From: Kamptonema formosum PCC 6407
GTDB lineage: Bacteria; Cyanobacteriota; Cyanobacteriia; Cyanobacteriales; Microcoleaceae
Direction of reading: 5' to 3'
DNA length: 64,000 bases
Assembly: GCF_000332155.1 (NCBI RefSeq)
Contig: NZ_KB235904.1
Location: 1,572,590 to 1,636,589 of the forward strand
In this document: piece by piece, positions 44,028 through 53,821 of the stretch
How the letters are laid out: each line of letters begins with the position of its first letter
Numbering within the stretch: position 1 is the first letter of the stretch
Notes under the pieces: model-generated
Seen by the model: only the letters and a program-made list of their open reading frames with translations
Told to the model about the DNA's origin: nothing
Databases searched by the model: none
Program-made: the position numbers and the translations under genes

Positions 44028-45008
44028 ATGCTTAAACTACTTAGATACATTAGTATGTCCCTGATTACCGCCTGTTTGCTATTTGCTTGTCACGCTTGGG
44101 CACCGACTGAAGTAAAACGCCCTCCTTTGAAAGTGGAATTTACATCTTTTGTTGGGGAGCATTCAGGCATCATTGCTCAAGAAAAAGGATTCTTCAAAGC
44201 CCAAGGGGTAGATGTAGAATTAATTTATAAACGATACATCCAATTGGAAATAGCAAATTTCAGTGCGGGTAAATATGATGGCATGGTATTGACCTTGGGA
44301 AGTTTTATCAACTTGAGTGCCACAAATCCAGATATACAAGCTGTGGTGGTTATAAATGAATCAACAGGCGCAGATGTGGTAGTCGTCCAATCGCAAATTA
44401 AAACCGTCGCTGACTTAAAAGGTAAAAAATTGGGTGCAAATCTAGGCGGTTTTAGCGAAATTTTCGTGACAGAAATGTTGAGAACTGCTAACTTAACCAG
44501 CGATGATGTGAACTTGGTTAAATTAGAGGCTTCAGACATTCCTCAACATCTGGAAAATAATACTATTCAAGCCGGACACACTTGGGAACCTCATCTTTCT
44601 GAAGCGATTAAATCAGGGGGAAATATCCTATTTACCAGCAAACAAACTCCCGGTTTGATTTTAGATATGATTGTCTTTCGTGGTGAGACAATCCGCGATC
44701 GCCCCGAAGATGTTGGGGCATTTGTACGAGGATGGCTAGAAGGCTCTGCCTACTGGAAAGCAAATGTTCAGGAAGGAAATGCTATCATTAGCAAGGCATT
44801 AGAAATTCCTCTTAATACAATCTCTCTGGAGGGAGTAAACCTAACTAATTTAGGTGAAAATCAAAAATTCTTTCTATCTAGCAACCCTAACTCCATTTAC
44901 AAAACTGCCAAAATCTATGCAGACTTTTTTATTCGCGCTGGAAACGTGACGCGCATTCCTGAGCTAAAAAGTTTATTTAATTCTTCTTTCTTAAACCCTC
45001 CCTCCTAG
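44028..45008 (+). CDS. Periplasmic substrate-binding lipoprotein (NMT1/SsuA type)
   Basis: 326 residues. Lipoprotein signal (MLKLLRYISMSLITACLLFAC, shown as SLITACLLFAC, Cys21 lipidated). The mature part is a type II periplasmic binding fold: GIIAQEKGFFKAQGVDVEL, LKGKKLGANLGG and TWEPHLSEAIKSGG fit nitrate/sulfonate/taurine (SsuA/NMT1) proteins. No ABC permease or ATPase is nearby; instead the stop is 9 bases from the start of a hybrid histidine kinase gene. It most likely presents a ligand to that kinase's sensor domain (inference). Ligand class cannot be read from the sequence. Confidence 0.88.
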   Translation: MLKLLRYISMSLITACLLFACHAWAPTEVKRPPLKVEFTSFVGEHSGIIAQEKGFFKAQGVDVELIYKRYIQLEIANFSAGKYDGMVLTLGSFINLSATNPDIQAVVVINESTGADVVVVQSQIKTVADLKGKKLGANLGGFSEIFVTEMLRTANLTSDDVNLVKLEASDIPQHLENNTIQAGHTWEPHLSEAIKSGGNILFTSKQTPGLILDMIVFRGETIRDRPEDVGAFVRGWLEGSAYWKANVQEGNAIISKALEIPLNTISLEGVNLTNLGENQKFFLSSNPNSIYKTAKIYADFFIRAGNVTRIPELKSLFNSSFLNPPS

Positions 45009-45017
45009 TTTAAAGCC

Positions 45018-47681
45018 ATGCAGCATTCCCTTTTGGGCAGCATCCGTACAAAGTTGATCGCCTGCTTTCTGATTGTTGCTTTGATTCCTTTGCTATTATT
45101 GGCATTTCTTGACAAACAGACAACTGAAAAAGCCCTAACTGACAACGCAAAACAAGCCCTATCTGCGGCGGCTAACGAAACTGCTAACAGAATAGATGCC
45201 TTTATTGATGCAAATCTCGATGCCGTGCGCGTAGAGGCGATTTTACCAGGTTTGGCACGTTACCTCAGCCTAAATCCAAAACAGCGAAATAACAGCCCCG
45301 AAATGCAATTGGCGACAGAAACATTAATCCGTCTCAGTCGCAAAGATATGATCAATATTCTCTCATACTCTTTGCTCGATTTAAACGGGAAAAATGTATT
45401 GGATACCCATACATCAGATATTGGCAAAGATGAATCTGGTCAAGATTACTTTAAAAAACCAGTGCAAACGGGGTTATCTTTTGTTTCTAGCATGAAGCGA
45501 TCGCCGACAATTCCTGACCTTGTCACCCTCTTTTTTAGCAGTCCAGTTCGCAATGCCAAGGGAGATATATTGGGTGTATTGCGTGTTTCATACAATGCTA
45601 CTGTTGTCCAGCAGTTAGTAACTCGACAAACTGAACGGGCTGGGGCAAAATCTTTTGCTATTCTTTTAGATGAAAATAATATTTATCTGGCACATAGCAC
45701 TAGACCAAAAATGATTTTTAAATCAATTGTACCTTTGCCTGCCGATATTGTAACTCAACTGCAACGGGAAGGGCGTTTATCTAATTCTCCCGTCAAAGAA
45801 TTAGCAACTAATGAGTCAAAGCTTAAGCAAGCATTGGATCATAAACAGTCGTATTTAATTACATCTTTGGCAGCAACAGGCGATCGGGTTAATCTGATTG
45901 CGATCGCTCGTTTGCAATATAAACCTTGGTCTGTGTTGTTCGCCCAGCCGATTGCTGTTGCCCTAGCACCTGTAGAAAAGCAAATTCGTGACGCAATGTT
46001 TCTATTTACATTTATCGCTGGAGTAGTGACCATCATCGCTTTTGCGATTGGGCAACTGCTAACAAAGCCAATAATTTACCTTACCAATATAGTTTTACAA
46101 TTTACCGCAGGTAACTTAGATATCCGCATCAAAATTAACTCAAAAGACGAAATAGGTCAACTGGCAAAATCGTTTAATAACATGGCACTTCAGTTACAAA
46201 CATCTTTTGAAACTTTGGAACAACGGGTACAGGAAAGAACAGCAGAGTTAGTGATTGCTAAAGAAAAAGTAGAGGATGCAAATCAAGCTAAAAGCTTATT
46301 TATTGCCAACATGAGCCATGAATTGCGATCGCCTCTCAATGCTATTCTCGGTTTTTCTCAATTGATGGTACGCGCCACAAACTTGCCGCCGGAACAACAC
46401 GAAAATGCGGGCATCATCTATCGCAGTGGCGATTATCTATTGACACTGATTAATAATGTTCTGGATCTATCGAAAATTGAAGCAGGTAAAACTATCCTCA
46501 ATCCTAAAGACTTTGACTTACATCTCTTGCTAGATGATTTAGAAGATATGCTGCATCTAAGTGCAACTAATGCTGGCTTAAAGTTGGTCTTCAAACGGCA
46601 TGAAAATGTCCCCCGTTATATCTGCACCGATCAAGTTAAATTGCGTCAGGTTTTAATTAATTTACTTAGCAATGCTATCAAATTTACCTCCGAGGGTCAA
46701 ATTACTCTCTCTGTTTTTCAGGGAGATCGCGAAACAACAGATATTTTTAATCTTCATTTTCGGGTACAGGATACTGGGGTAGGGATTGCCGCCGCAGAAT
46801 TGCCAAAGCTTTTTGATACCTTTTCCCAAGCGCAAGCCGGAAAAGAGATGCAAGAAGGAACAGGTTTAGGTTTAGCTATCAGTCGGAAATTTGTGCAACT
46901 GATGGGCGGAGATATTTCCGTAGAAAGTAAATTAGGAAAAGGCACAACTTTCCAATTCAATATTCAGGCAAAATTGGGTCAAGAAACAAATCCCAAGATT
47001 TCAGAAGAACATCCAAGAGTGCTGGGGCTTGTTCCCAATCAACCTACATATAAAATTCTCATAGTAGATGATAAACATATTAATCGCAAATTACTAATTA
47101 AATTGCTCAGTCCTTTGAGATTTGAGATCGAAGAAGCTAGTAATGGAAAAGAAGCGATCGCGATTTGGGATGAGTGGGAACCCCACCTAATTTGGATGGA
47201 TATGAGAATGCCTGTGATGGATGGCTACGAAGCTACAAAATATATTAAATCCACCACCAAAGGCAATGCTACAGCGGTGATTGCTTTAACGGCAAGTGTT
47301 TTAGAGGAAGAAAAAGCGATCGTGCTTTCGGCTGGGTGTGATGACTTCGTTCGTAAACCTTTTGCTGAATACACCATTTTTGACACACTAGCTAAACATC
47401 TTGGTGTAAAATATATCTATGCAGAAACAAATTTGCCGACAATAGATGAGCGATCGGGAACCATCTTAACGTCGCTACAGCTAACCTGTATGCCGAGAGA
47501 ATGGATTAGTCAACTATACGAAGCAGCACTTGAGGCTAATACAAACCTCGTCTTACAACTGGTAGGAGAAATTCCACAGACAGAAACTCGTTTGATACAA
47601 TCACTGACAAAACTGGTGCGTAGATTTGAATTTGAACAGTTGGTTGACTTAGTAGAACCCCTAATAACTAATGAATGCTAA
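45018..47681 (+). CDS. Cache-HAMP hybrid histidine kinase
   Basis: 887 residues. TM1 about 12-31, double-Cache sensor about 33-310 ([46 protein letters not shown]), TM2 about 328-348, HAMP 349-402, short coiled coil, HisKA with His434 ([12 protein letters not shown]), HATPase ([26 protein letters not shown]), receiver with Asp728 ([11 protein letters not shown]), and a C-terminal helical tail (about 815-887) that may be an Hpt-like or docking domain but lacks a clear HxxKG. It overlaps the next gene by 11 bases, so translation is coupled with the diguanylate cyclase regulator. Confidence 0.93.
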   Translation: MQHSLLGSIRTKLIACFLIVALIPLLLLAFLDKQTTEKALTDNAKQALSAAANETANRIDAFIDANLDAVRVEAILPGLARYLSLNPKQRNNSPEMQLATETLIRLSRKDMINILSYSLLDLNGKNVLDTHTSDIGKDESGQDYFKKPVQTGLSFVSSMKRSPTIPDLVTLFFSSPVRNAKGDILGVLRVSYNATVVQQLVTRQTERAGAKSFAILLDENNIYLAHSTRPKMIFKSIVPLPADIVTQLQREGRLSNSPVKELATNESKLKQALDHKQSYLITSLAATGDRVNLIAIARLQYKPWSVLFAQPIAVALAPVEKQIRDAMFLFTFIAGVVTIIAFAIGQLLTKPIIYLTNIVLQFTAGNLDIRIKINSKDEIGQLAKSFNNMALQLQTSFETLEQRVQERTAELVIAKEKVEDANQAKSLFIANMSHELRSPLNAILGFSQLMVRATNLPPEQHENAGIIYRSGDYLLTLINNVLDLSKIEAGKTILNPKDFDLHLLLDDLEDMLHLSATNAGLKLVFKRHENVPRYICTDQVKLRQVLINLLSNAIKFTSEGQITLSVFQGDRETTDIFNLHFRVQDTGVGIAAAELPKLFDTFSQAQAGKEMQEGTGLGLAISRKFVQLMGGDISVESKLGKGTTFQFNIQAKLGQETNPKISEEHPRVLGLVPNQPTYKILIVDDKHINRKLLIKLLSPLRFEIEEASNGKEAIAIWDEWEPHLIWMDMRMPVMDGYEATKYIKSTTKGNATAVIALTASVLEEEKAIVLSAGCDDFVRKPFAEYTIFDTLAKHLGVKYIYAETNLPTIDERSGTILTSLQLTCMPREWISQLYEAALEANTNLVLQLVGEIPQTETRLIQSLTKLVRRFEFEQLVDLVEPLITNEC

Positions 47682-49041
47682 CTCTGAAACAGAAAGTAAA
47701 GGTAACATTCTCCTAGTAGATGACATTCCCGACAATCTGCAACTTTTAAGCGATTTACTCCTCAAACTCGGCTACACTGTTCGCAGCGTCACCAGTGGCA
47801 GAATGGCACTAAAAACAGTCCAAGTGAAGCGACCAGATGTGATTCTTTTAGATATCAAGATGCCAGAAATGGATGGCTATCAAGTCTGCAAAGCTCTTAA
47901 AAAAGATGAAAGCTTACGCACAATTCCAATAATATTTATTAGTGCTTTAGATGATGTTTTTGACAAGGTGACTTCCTTTAATTTAGGTGGAGTTGATTAC
48001 CTTACCAAACCTTTTCAGATTGAAGAAGTTGTAGCCCGTCTGGAAAATCAGTTAACCATCCAACGCCAGCAACGACTTTTGGAACAAGAAATTGCTAAAC
48101 GCAAGGAAGCAGAGGAGGTACTTTATCAGTCCAGAGCATTACTATCTAGTATTTTGAATAGTTCCCTTGATGGCATTGCGGCAATGCAAGCCGTTCGTGA
48201 CCCTAGAACAGGAGATATTGAAGATTTTCGTTGTTTAGTAGTCAACCCTGTAATTGCTAGAGCCTTTGGCAGTAAGCGTGAAGATATGATCGGCAAGTTA
48301 GCACTGAAGAAATTTCTCAGCCGTTTTGAGCCAGAACTATTTACTCGTTTTGTTGAAATTGTTGAGACGGGAGAACCTTTAAAACGGGATTTTTACTCTC
48401 CGTCAGGAGAGTCTTCTTGGTATCACTTTGTGGCAGTGAAGTTAGGAGATGGTTTTGCCATTACCATTCGGGATATCACGGCTCGAAAACAAGTCGAAAT
48501 GGCTCTCCAAGATGCCAATCATAAACTAGAATTACTGGCGAATTTGGATGGCTTGACTCAAGTTGCTAACCGTCGTTGTTTTAACGAGCGTCTGCACAGG
48601 GAATGGTCGCGCTTGGCGCGAGAACAACAGCCACTTTCACTAATTTTGTTCGATGTTGATAAGTTCAAATCCTACAATGACTATTATGGTCATTTAGCAG
48701 GTGATGATTGTCTCATTAAGATAGCGCAAGCAGTACAGCAGGAAGTTCATCGTCCCGCCGATTTAGTGGCGCGTTACGGCGGCGAAGAATTTGTGATACT
48801 TCTCCCCAATACAGATTTAGCGGGAGGGATTAATGTAGCAGCAAACATTCAGCAAATAATTCACAATTTAGCGATTCCCCATAAACAATCTAATGTAAAC
48901 AATATTGTCACAGTTAGTCTGGGTATCACTTCCTCGATCCCAACGTTAGAAGTTCGGCCCGATACGCTGGTTGCTCATGCAGACAAAGCCTTATATCAAG
49001 CGAAAGAATACGGGCGCGATCGCTATTTTACAAATACTTGA
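47671..49041 (+). CDS. Response-regulator diguanylate cyclase (REC-PAS-GGDEF)
   Basis: 456 residues. Receiver with Asp61 ([12 protein letters not shown]), coiled coil (about 130-152), PAS domain (about 153-270) and GGDEF domain (about 285-456). The active site GGEEF is at 370-374 and an RxxD inhibitory site (Arg361-Asp364) precedes it by five residues, so c-di-GMP synthesis with product inhibition is expected. The start overlaps the kinase gene by 11 bases. With the binding protein and kinase upstream it forms a ligand-to-c-di-GMP relay (inference). Confidence 0.93.
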   Translation: MNANSETESKGNILLVDDIPDNLQLLSDLLLKLGYTVRSVTSGRMALKTVQVKRPDVILLDIKMPEMDGYQVCKALKKDESLRTIPIIFISALDDVFDKVTSFNLGGVDYLTKPFQIEEVVARLENQLTIQRQQRLLEQEIAKRKEAEEVLYQSRALLSSILNSSLDGIAAMQAVRDPRTGDIEDFRCLVVNPVIARAFGSKREDMIGKLALKKFLSRFEPELFTRFVEIVETGEPLKRDFYSPSGESSWYHFVAVKLGDGFAITIRDITARKQVEMALQDANHKLELLANLDGLTQVANRRCFNERLHREWSRLAREQQPLSLILFDVDKFKSYNDYYGHLAGDDCLIKIAQAVQQEVHRPADLVARYGGEEFVILLPNTDLAGGINVAANIQQIIHNLAIPHKQSNVNNIVTVSLGITSSIPTLEVRPDTLVAHADKALYQAKEYGRDRYFTNT

Positions 49042-49090
49042 TACAATGTAAATAGGGGGCCTTAAAAACGGATTTAGTATCAGATATGAC

Positions 49091-49288
49091 TTGGATTGTT
49101 CTTTGCTAAAAATAACCTACTATCTCCAGAAGCCACCGCTTAAATTTTCGCAAATCTTGCACATCGACCAAAATTGCCATAAGTCAGCATTAGAAATTAG
49201 GGAGGCCGCGATCGCAGACCTGCTGGATCGGATCGGCACTCAAAAAGTTTATGATGATATTACAATCCTTGTCTGCAAGCAAAAATAA
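49091..49288 (+). pseudogene. C-terminal remnant of a PP2C/SpoIIE-type phosphatase
   Basis: The last ~35 codons (about 49184-49288) read ALEIREAAIADLLDRIGTQK followed by VYDDITILV, matching the end of cyanobacterial RsbU/SpoIIE phosphatases, where the DDIT Asp binds metal. The first ~30 codons are not recognisable and the TTG start has no ribosome site. The N-terminal GAF/PAS and PP2C core is absent, hence a remnant. Confidence 0.6.
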
Positions 49289-49566
49289 ATAATTCCAGTT
49301 GAGTTTGGTGTAAACTTAGGCCTGTAGGTTTGCCGCCTAGTTGTCACCTAATTTTAGCAACGCTCAACTCAATAGTGTATTATCATCAAATCAGGGTGTA
49401 GAGTCAAGCGATCGCGATTTCCGCTAGACCTAACATAAACTCAGCAGTTGGGAATTAATTATTATGGGTTAATCCGGGACTGCCATCCAGATCGCCAGTA
49501 TCATCAAGATATCTAGATCGCAGCTTGCGATCGCCAAACCTAACCCTCTTAACTCCATCTCAGACC

Positions 49567-49848
49567 ATGCTCAAAGATGAAAATCGACAAGCTACTACTG
49601 TCAATAGACCACCAGTTGACCAAAATAGGTCAATCCTAGAGCAGATTAACTCCCTCAAGCGCGAGGATGAAAGGCTCTATAATATCTTAGCGATCGATGT
49701 CTGGGCATTAGCTAAGACAATGGATGAGTATCAACCAGGATTCTGGGCAGCTTTTATGAAAAATCGTGAGAAAGCACTGAAGCGATTTTTGTCTGAGATG
49801 ATTAAGAACAAACCCGCCAATACCAAACGCCCTCCCTTCCTCCGCTAA
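49567..49848 (+). CDS. Small hypothetical protein, 93 aa
   Basis: I prefer ATG 49567 (MLKDENRQATTVNRPP) to the TTG at 49525, which has no ribosome site. A flexible N-terminus leads to a helical core (EQINSLKREDERLYNILAID, then VWALAKTMDEYQPGFWAAFM) and a basic tail. No family recognised. It lies 96 bases before another tiny gene. Confidence 0.55.
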   Translation: MLKDENRQATTVNRPPVDQNRSILEQINSLKREDERLYNILAIDVWALAKTMDEYQPGFWAAFMKNREKALKRFLSEMIKNKPANTKRPPFLR

Positions 49849-49944
49849 GCTGAAATCAGCTTCAATGCTCTGGCTAAATATAATAGCAGTTTTTGGCTGT
49901 TATAGTTTATATGTTTTTGTTAAAAGTAGCAAAGGAAACAGACA

Positions 49945-50118
49945 ATGGATGCACAAACAATTAGAGAACGGGTAGCAACAATCGAAAGCAAGCGCGAAAC
50001 CCTAGTCCGCCTGCTAGAAAGACCCGACTTAGGTATTCTTAAAATTGATGTCAGTCAAGCAATTGAAGAAATTGACGACTTAATCGCAGAGTTCAAGCGC
50101 ACCTTTCCTGATAGTTAA
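49945..50118 (+). CDS. Tiny helical hypothetical protein, 57 aa
   Basis: Starts at ATG 49945 with AAAGGAAAC upstream (about 7 bases spacing). The 57 residues are almost entirely helical and charged (MDAQTIRERVATIESKRETL, then VSQAIEEIDDLIAEFKR), consistent with a short coiled-coil hairpin. The protein ends PDS, its stop lying at the start of a TTAACAG repeat. Function unknown; good ribosome site and codon use make it likely real. Confidence 0.6.
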   Translation: MDAQTIRERVATIESKRETLVRLLERPDLGILKIDVSQAIEEIDDLIAEFKRTFPDS

Positions 50119-50181
50119 TAGTTAACGGTTAACAGTTAACAGTTAACAGCTAACAGTTAACCGTTAACAGTTAACAGCTAA
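50110..50181. repeat. TTAACAG STRR
   Basis: About nine TTAACAG/TTAACGG/CTAACAG units between the tiny gene and the convergent ppk gene. It overlaps the stop of the upstream gene and reaches the ppk stop. Confidence 0.9.
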
Positions 50182-52344
50182 CTAATTCAAAGCCATTTCC
50201 ATCAAAATTTGCTGAGAACTGACTTCAGGACTATTAGGAGAAGGCCGACGCTGAATATAATGACCATCAGTCTGCAAATCCCAAGCTTGACGATTATCTG
50301 CTAACATAATCCCCAGAATTTCCTGTAAATCCTTAGCAATTTCCGAGTCTTCAACGGGAGTAATCGCCTCAACTCGACGGCTAAGATTACGCCGCATCCA
50401 ATCAGCAGAACCAATATAAACCTCCTCCTCACCCCCATTTTGGAAGTAAAAAATCCGCGAGTGTTCCAGATAGCGGCCCACAATACTAATCACCTTAATA
50501 TTGTCGCTAACTCCCTCCACTCCGGGGCGCAAACAACAAATGCCACGCACAATTAAATCAATTTTCACCCCCACCATCGAAGCTTCATAAAGCGCCGCAA
50601 TAATCTGGGGATCGACCAAAGCATTCATCTTCGCCACAATCCTGCCCGTATTACCATTTTTACAGTGTTCCCCCTCCCGGCGGATCAGCGCCAAAAAGCG
50701 ATCGCGCATATTCACCGGTGCAACCAACAACTTCCGGTAACAATGCTGACGCGAATAGCCAGTCAAAAAATTAAACAGATCTGTCAAATCCGCCCCCAAA
50801 TCCTCCCGACAACTTAATAGTCCCAAATCCGTATAAAGTCGGGCAGTTTTCGGATTGTAATTGCCAGTGCCAATATGTACATAACGGCGAATTCTATCTT
50901 CCTCCCGGCGCACCACCATCACAATCTTAGTATGCGTCTTCAACCCAACCAAACCATAAACAACATGAACCCCCACCTGTTCCAACTTCCGAGCCCAATT
51001 AATATTATTCTCCTCATCAAATCGAGCTTTTAACTCCACCAAAACAGCCACCTGCTTGCCATTTTCCGCCGCCGAAATCAAAGCATTAACAATCGGTGAA
51101 TCCCCAGAAGTCCGGTAAAGAGTCATCTTAATTGCCAACACCGCAGGATCGAAAGCCGCCTGTGTAATAAACCGCTGCACCGTAGCCGAAAAAGAATAAT
51201 AAGGGTGGTGCAACATCAAATCTCGCTGACGAATCACCGCAAAAATATCTTCTTCCCCATCAGCATCCGATGGGCTAGACTTCACATTCGAGTCACTTAA
51301 CCATCGCAGGCGAGGCGGAACCACAGGATTCCAAGAGGGATCTTTGAGTTCCGGTACTGGCAATGCCATAAAAGACATCAAATCACCCAAACCCAGCAAC
51401 CCATCTACCGCATAAACATCCTTCTCTCCTAAATTCAACTCCTCAACTAACATATCTCGCAGCACTGGGGGCATACTCCCTTGAACTTCGAGGCGCACCA
51501 CAGAACCCCCAAACCGACGTTTACGGAGTTCCTGTTCAATTGCTTGCAGCAAATCATCCGCTTCGTCCTCTTCTACTGCCAAATCAGCATTGCGAGTAAT
51601 CCGAAAAGGATGGTATTCCTGAATGTTCATCCCCGGAAATAGGGACTCCAAATTATGGGCTACCACCTGTTCTAATGGCACTCCCGTCCAGATTGTCCGT
51701 TGGTCTTTTTGCTGCAATTGTAAATCCGCTGGCAAAGGCACAAACCGAGGCAAAAGTTTAGGGACTTTGACGCGGGCAAATAATTCTTCATCATCATCTG
51801 GGCCTTTAATTACTACTGCCAGATTGAGGCTGAGATTGGAAAGATAGGGGAAAGGATGGCTGGGGTCAACTGCTAGAGGTGTGAGTACGGGAAATACTTG
51901 TTCTTCAAAATAGCGGTGCAGGTATGTCCGCTGTTCTTGGTTGAGGTCGATGTAATCGAGAATGTGGATACCGTTAGCTGCTAATTTATGCCGCACTGTT
52001 TGCTCAAAATAGGCGTGTTGTTGAGAAACTAGCGGTAAGAGTCTTTTGTTAATTACGTCTAATTGTTCTTGAGGGGTGCGGCCGTCGGGGCTTAATTGGC
52101 GGACGTTTGCTTCTACCTGTTGCTTGAGGGCCGCTAACCGCACCATGAAGTATTCGTCTAAGTTTGAGCTAAAAATAGCCATAAACTTGAGCTGTTCTAG
52201 TAGAGGGGTGCGCGGGTCGAGGGCTTCGTGCAGCACCCGGCTGTTAAACTCTAACCAGCTCAGTTCTCGGTTGAAGTAGTATTGGTGGTCGCTGAGATTG
52301 ATTTCAGCAGGAGTTTTGGTAGCAGTCTTTTTACTCTTAGACAT
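50182..52344 (-). CDS. ppk: Polyphosphate kinase 1
   Basis: 720 residues from ATG 52344 (MSKSKKTATKTP); a TTG 45 bases upstream would add 15 residues without family likeness. Reversibly moves the terminal phosphate of ATP onto polyphosphate. N-terminal FNRELSWLEFNSRVL, phospho-acceptor His471 (LKTHTKI), second active-site His628 (YLEHSRIF), and RRYVHIGTGNYNPKTA are all in place. Length fits PPK1 (about 690-730). Stand-alone; no ppx nearby. Confidence 0.95.
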   Translation of the reverse strand: MSKSKKTATKTPAEINLSDHQYYFNRELSWLEFNSRVLHEALDPRTPLLEQLKFMAIFSSNLDEYFMVRLAALKQQVEANVRQLSPDGRTPQEQLDVINKRLLPLVSQQHAYFEQTVRHKLAANGIHILDYIDLNQEQRTYLHRYFEEQVFPVLTPLAVDPSHPFPYLSNLSLNLAVVIKGPDDDEELFARVKVPKLLPRFVPLPADLQLQQKDQRTIWTGVPLEQVVAHNLESLFPGMNIQEYHPFRITRNADLAVEEDEADDLLQAIEQELRKRRFGGSVVRLEVQGSMPPVLRDMLVEELNLGEKDVYAVDGLLGLGDLMSFMALPVPELKDPSWNPVVPPRLRWLSDSNVKSSPSDADGEEDIFAVIRQRDLMLHHPYYSFSATVQRFITQAAFDPAVLAIKMTLYRTSGDSPIVNALISAAENGKQVAVLVELKARFDEENNINWARKLEQVGVHVVYGLVGLKTHTKIVMVVRREEDRIRRYVHIGTGNYNPKTARLYTDLGLLSCREDLGADLTDLFNFLTGYSRQHCYRKLLVAPVNMRDRFLALIRREGEHCKNGNTGRIVAKMNALVDPQIIAALYEASMVGVKIDLIVRGICCLRPGVEGVSDNIKVISIVGRYLEHSRIFYFQNGGEEEVYIGSADWMRRNLSRRVEAITPVEDSEIAKDLQEILGIMLADNRQAWDLQTDGHYIQRRPSPNSPEVSSQQILMEMALN

Positions 52345-52457
52345 GGCTGGGAAGAGTTGAGTGTTTAGAGCTTGCTGGTTTGCTCGCAAGTTGCGAGGGG
52401 TTTTGAATAAAACTTTAGCTTAAAAGGGATGGCGATCGCGATCGCATATATTCACTG

Positions 52458-52670
52458 CTATTTCCCAAATTCTTCCTCTTCGATCCCTATCCACCATTCG
52501 CCTAAATTCATTAAATCTTTTTGAATCTGCGCGATCTCACTTGTATATTCTTCAAGGGAAAGTTCGCTAGCTCTCTCTTGAAGTTTTTTCATCCGCAGTT
52601 GTACTAACAGCCAAGGTTTGGAAATGCCGTTGGTTGCTTCAATATATTGGGCTAATTCTTTACTATCCAT
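52458..52670 (-). CDS. Small acidic hypothetical protein, 70 aa
   Basis: MDSKELAQYIEATNGISKPW begins a compact helical protein with a Glu-rich C-terminus (IGIEEEEFGK). It contains two Trp and a regular heptad pattern (LQERASELSLEEYTSEIAQI). No family recognised. Lies between sodB and ppk on the same strand as both. Confidence 0.55.
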   Translation of the reverse strand: MDSKELAQYIEATNGISKPWLLVQLRMKKLQERASELSLEEYTSEIAQIQKDLMNLGEWWIGIEEEEFGK

Positions 52671-52710
52671 TTGTTCACAGAAATAGAATTACGACTTAAG
52701 CACGCTTTTC

Positions 52711-52760
52711 GTAACGCCGCCCTCTTAGAGGTAAAAATACCGCCCAGAGGACGGCGTTAC
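52711..52760. repeat. 50-bp palindrome of the GTAACGC family, copy 3
   Basis: 22-base arms around the loop AAAAAT, 18 of 22 matching; starts GTAACGCCGCCCTC and ends GAGGACGGCGTTAC. Preceded by ACTTAAGCACG, like the ACTTACGCA that precedes copy 2. Confidence 0.9.
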
Positions 52761-52780
52761 CAATAGATTTGCTATTTAAG

Positions 52781-52812
52781 AAGACAGCCGTAATTAATAA
52801 CACGGCTGTCTT
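52781..52812 (-). terminator. sodB terminator hairpin
   Basis: AAGACAGCCGT (52781-52791) and ACGGCTGTCTT (52802-52812) form an 11-bp stem with a 10-base loop. It begins 40 bases past the sodB stop; a T-rich tail (TCTTCTTAAAT) follows on the minus strand. Confidence 0.75.
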
Positions 52813-52851
52813 TCATGCTTTCAGAATTTACGCACCGAAATCGCTCAAATT

Positions 52852-53457
52852 CTAAGCAGCTTTCGCTAGATTTTCTGCTGCGAAATCCCAGTTAGCTAAA
52901 TTGTCTAGGAAGTTGGCAATAAAGTCTGGGCGGCGGTTCTGGAAGTCCAGATAGTAAGCGTGTTCCCATACATCCAAAGTTAGCAACGGAGTTTGACCGT
53001 GAACTAACGGGTTTTCTGCATTAGCAGTTTTGGTCACTTTGAGAGTGCCATTATCTAAAACTAGCCATGCCCAACCGCTACCAAATTGAGTAGCAGCAGC
53101 GTTCTTAAATTCTTCTTTGAATTTGTCGAAACTGCCGAAGTCAGCGGTGATTTTGTCAGCTAGTGCGCCTGTGGGAACTCCACCGCCACCTGGTTTCAGG
53201 CAACTCCAGAAAAAGGTGTGGTTCCACACTTGGGCGGCGTTGTTAAAAATGCCCGCTTTGGACGAATCTTTGAACGATGCGCTCACGATTTCTTCGAGTG
53301 ATTTATCGGCTAATTCTGTGCCTTCAATCAGTTTGTTTAGATTGGTCACGTAAGCCGCGTGGTGCTTGTCGTGATGGAATGAGAAGGTTTTCGCCGACAT
53401 ATTGCCTGACTCTAGGGCGTTGTCGGGGTAAGGTAAGGGGGGAAGTTCAAATGCCAT
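52852..53457 (-). CDS. sodB: Iron superoxide dismutase
   Basis: 201 residues from ATG 53457 ([10 protein letters not shown]), chosen because GAGAGGA lies ten bases upstream and the N-terminus then fits the family; TTG 53466 is the alternative. Metal ligands are His28 (FSFHHDKHH), His80 (VWNHTFFW), Asp162 and His166 ([14 protein letters not shown]). Gln76 in NNAAQVWNH, rather than the GGH of MnSOD, and [13 protein letters not shown] mark the Fe type. Cytosolic, no signal peptide. Followed by a strong hairpin. Confidence 0.95.
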   Translation of the reverse strand: MAFELPPLPYPDNALESGNMSAKTFSFHHDKHHAAYVTNLNKLIEGTELADKSLEEIVSASFKDSSKAGIFNNAAQVWNHTFFWSCLKPGGGGVPTGALADKITADFGSFDKFKEEFKNAAATQFGSGWAWLVLDNGTLKVTKTANAENPLVHGQTPLLTLDVWEHAYYLDFQNRRPDFIANFLDNLANWDFAAENLAKAA

Positions 53458-53624
53458 TGTGTTCAATCCTCTCTAAAGTTATGTATTGGGGTTGACTTTC
53501 CGGCTTTTGTATGCTAGCCCAGAGTAACTAGCTTCAGATTAACTGAGCTAGTGTCAACAAATCTTTACAATTTGTTTATTTTATAGCAGTTGGGAAATTT
53601 TGGCATAGGTATGAGGACATAGTT

Positions 53625-53711
53625 AATGGTTAACAGTTAACTGTTAACTGTTAATTTCCCTGCTCCCCTGCTCCCCTGCTCCCCCGCTCCCCCGCTCCCC
53701 CGCTCCCCATC
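53625..53711. repeat. TTAACTG and CTCCCCTG STRRs
   Basis: Four TTAACAG/TTAACTG units (53625-53656) then seven CTCCCCTG/CTCCCCCG units (53660-53711), non-coding. The region 53458-53821 otherwise holds only the TTTTTAA array at 53789-53818. Confidence 0.9.
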
Positions 53712-53788
53712 TGTCTTCCGCCTTGGGATCTGCTAGATTGAGGAGAATTGATCGAAAGTCTGTAGTAAAATTCCTAAATTTCCTTGGT

Positions 53789-53818
53789 TTTTTAATTTTT
53801 AATTTTTAATTTTTAATT
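53789..53818. repeat. TTTTTAA STRR directly before a start codon
   Basis: Four AATTTTT units ending three bases before the ATG of the hybrid kinase. No Shine-Dalgarno is visible, so the AT-rich repeat itself is the leader. Confidence 0.85.
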
Positions 53819-53821
53819 CCC

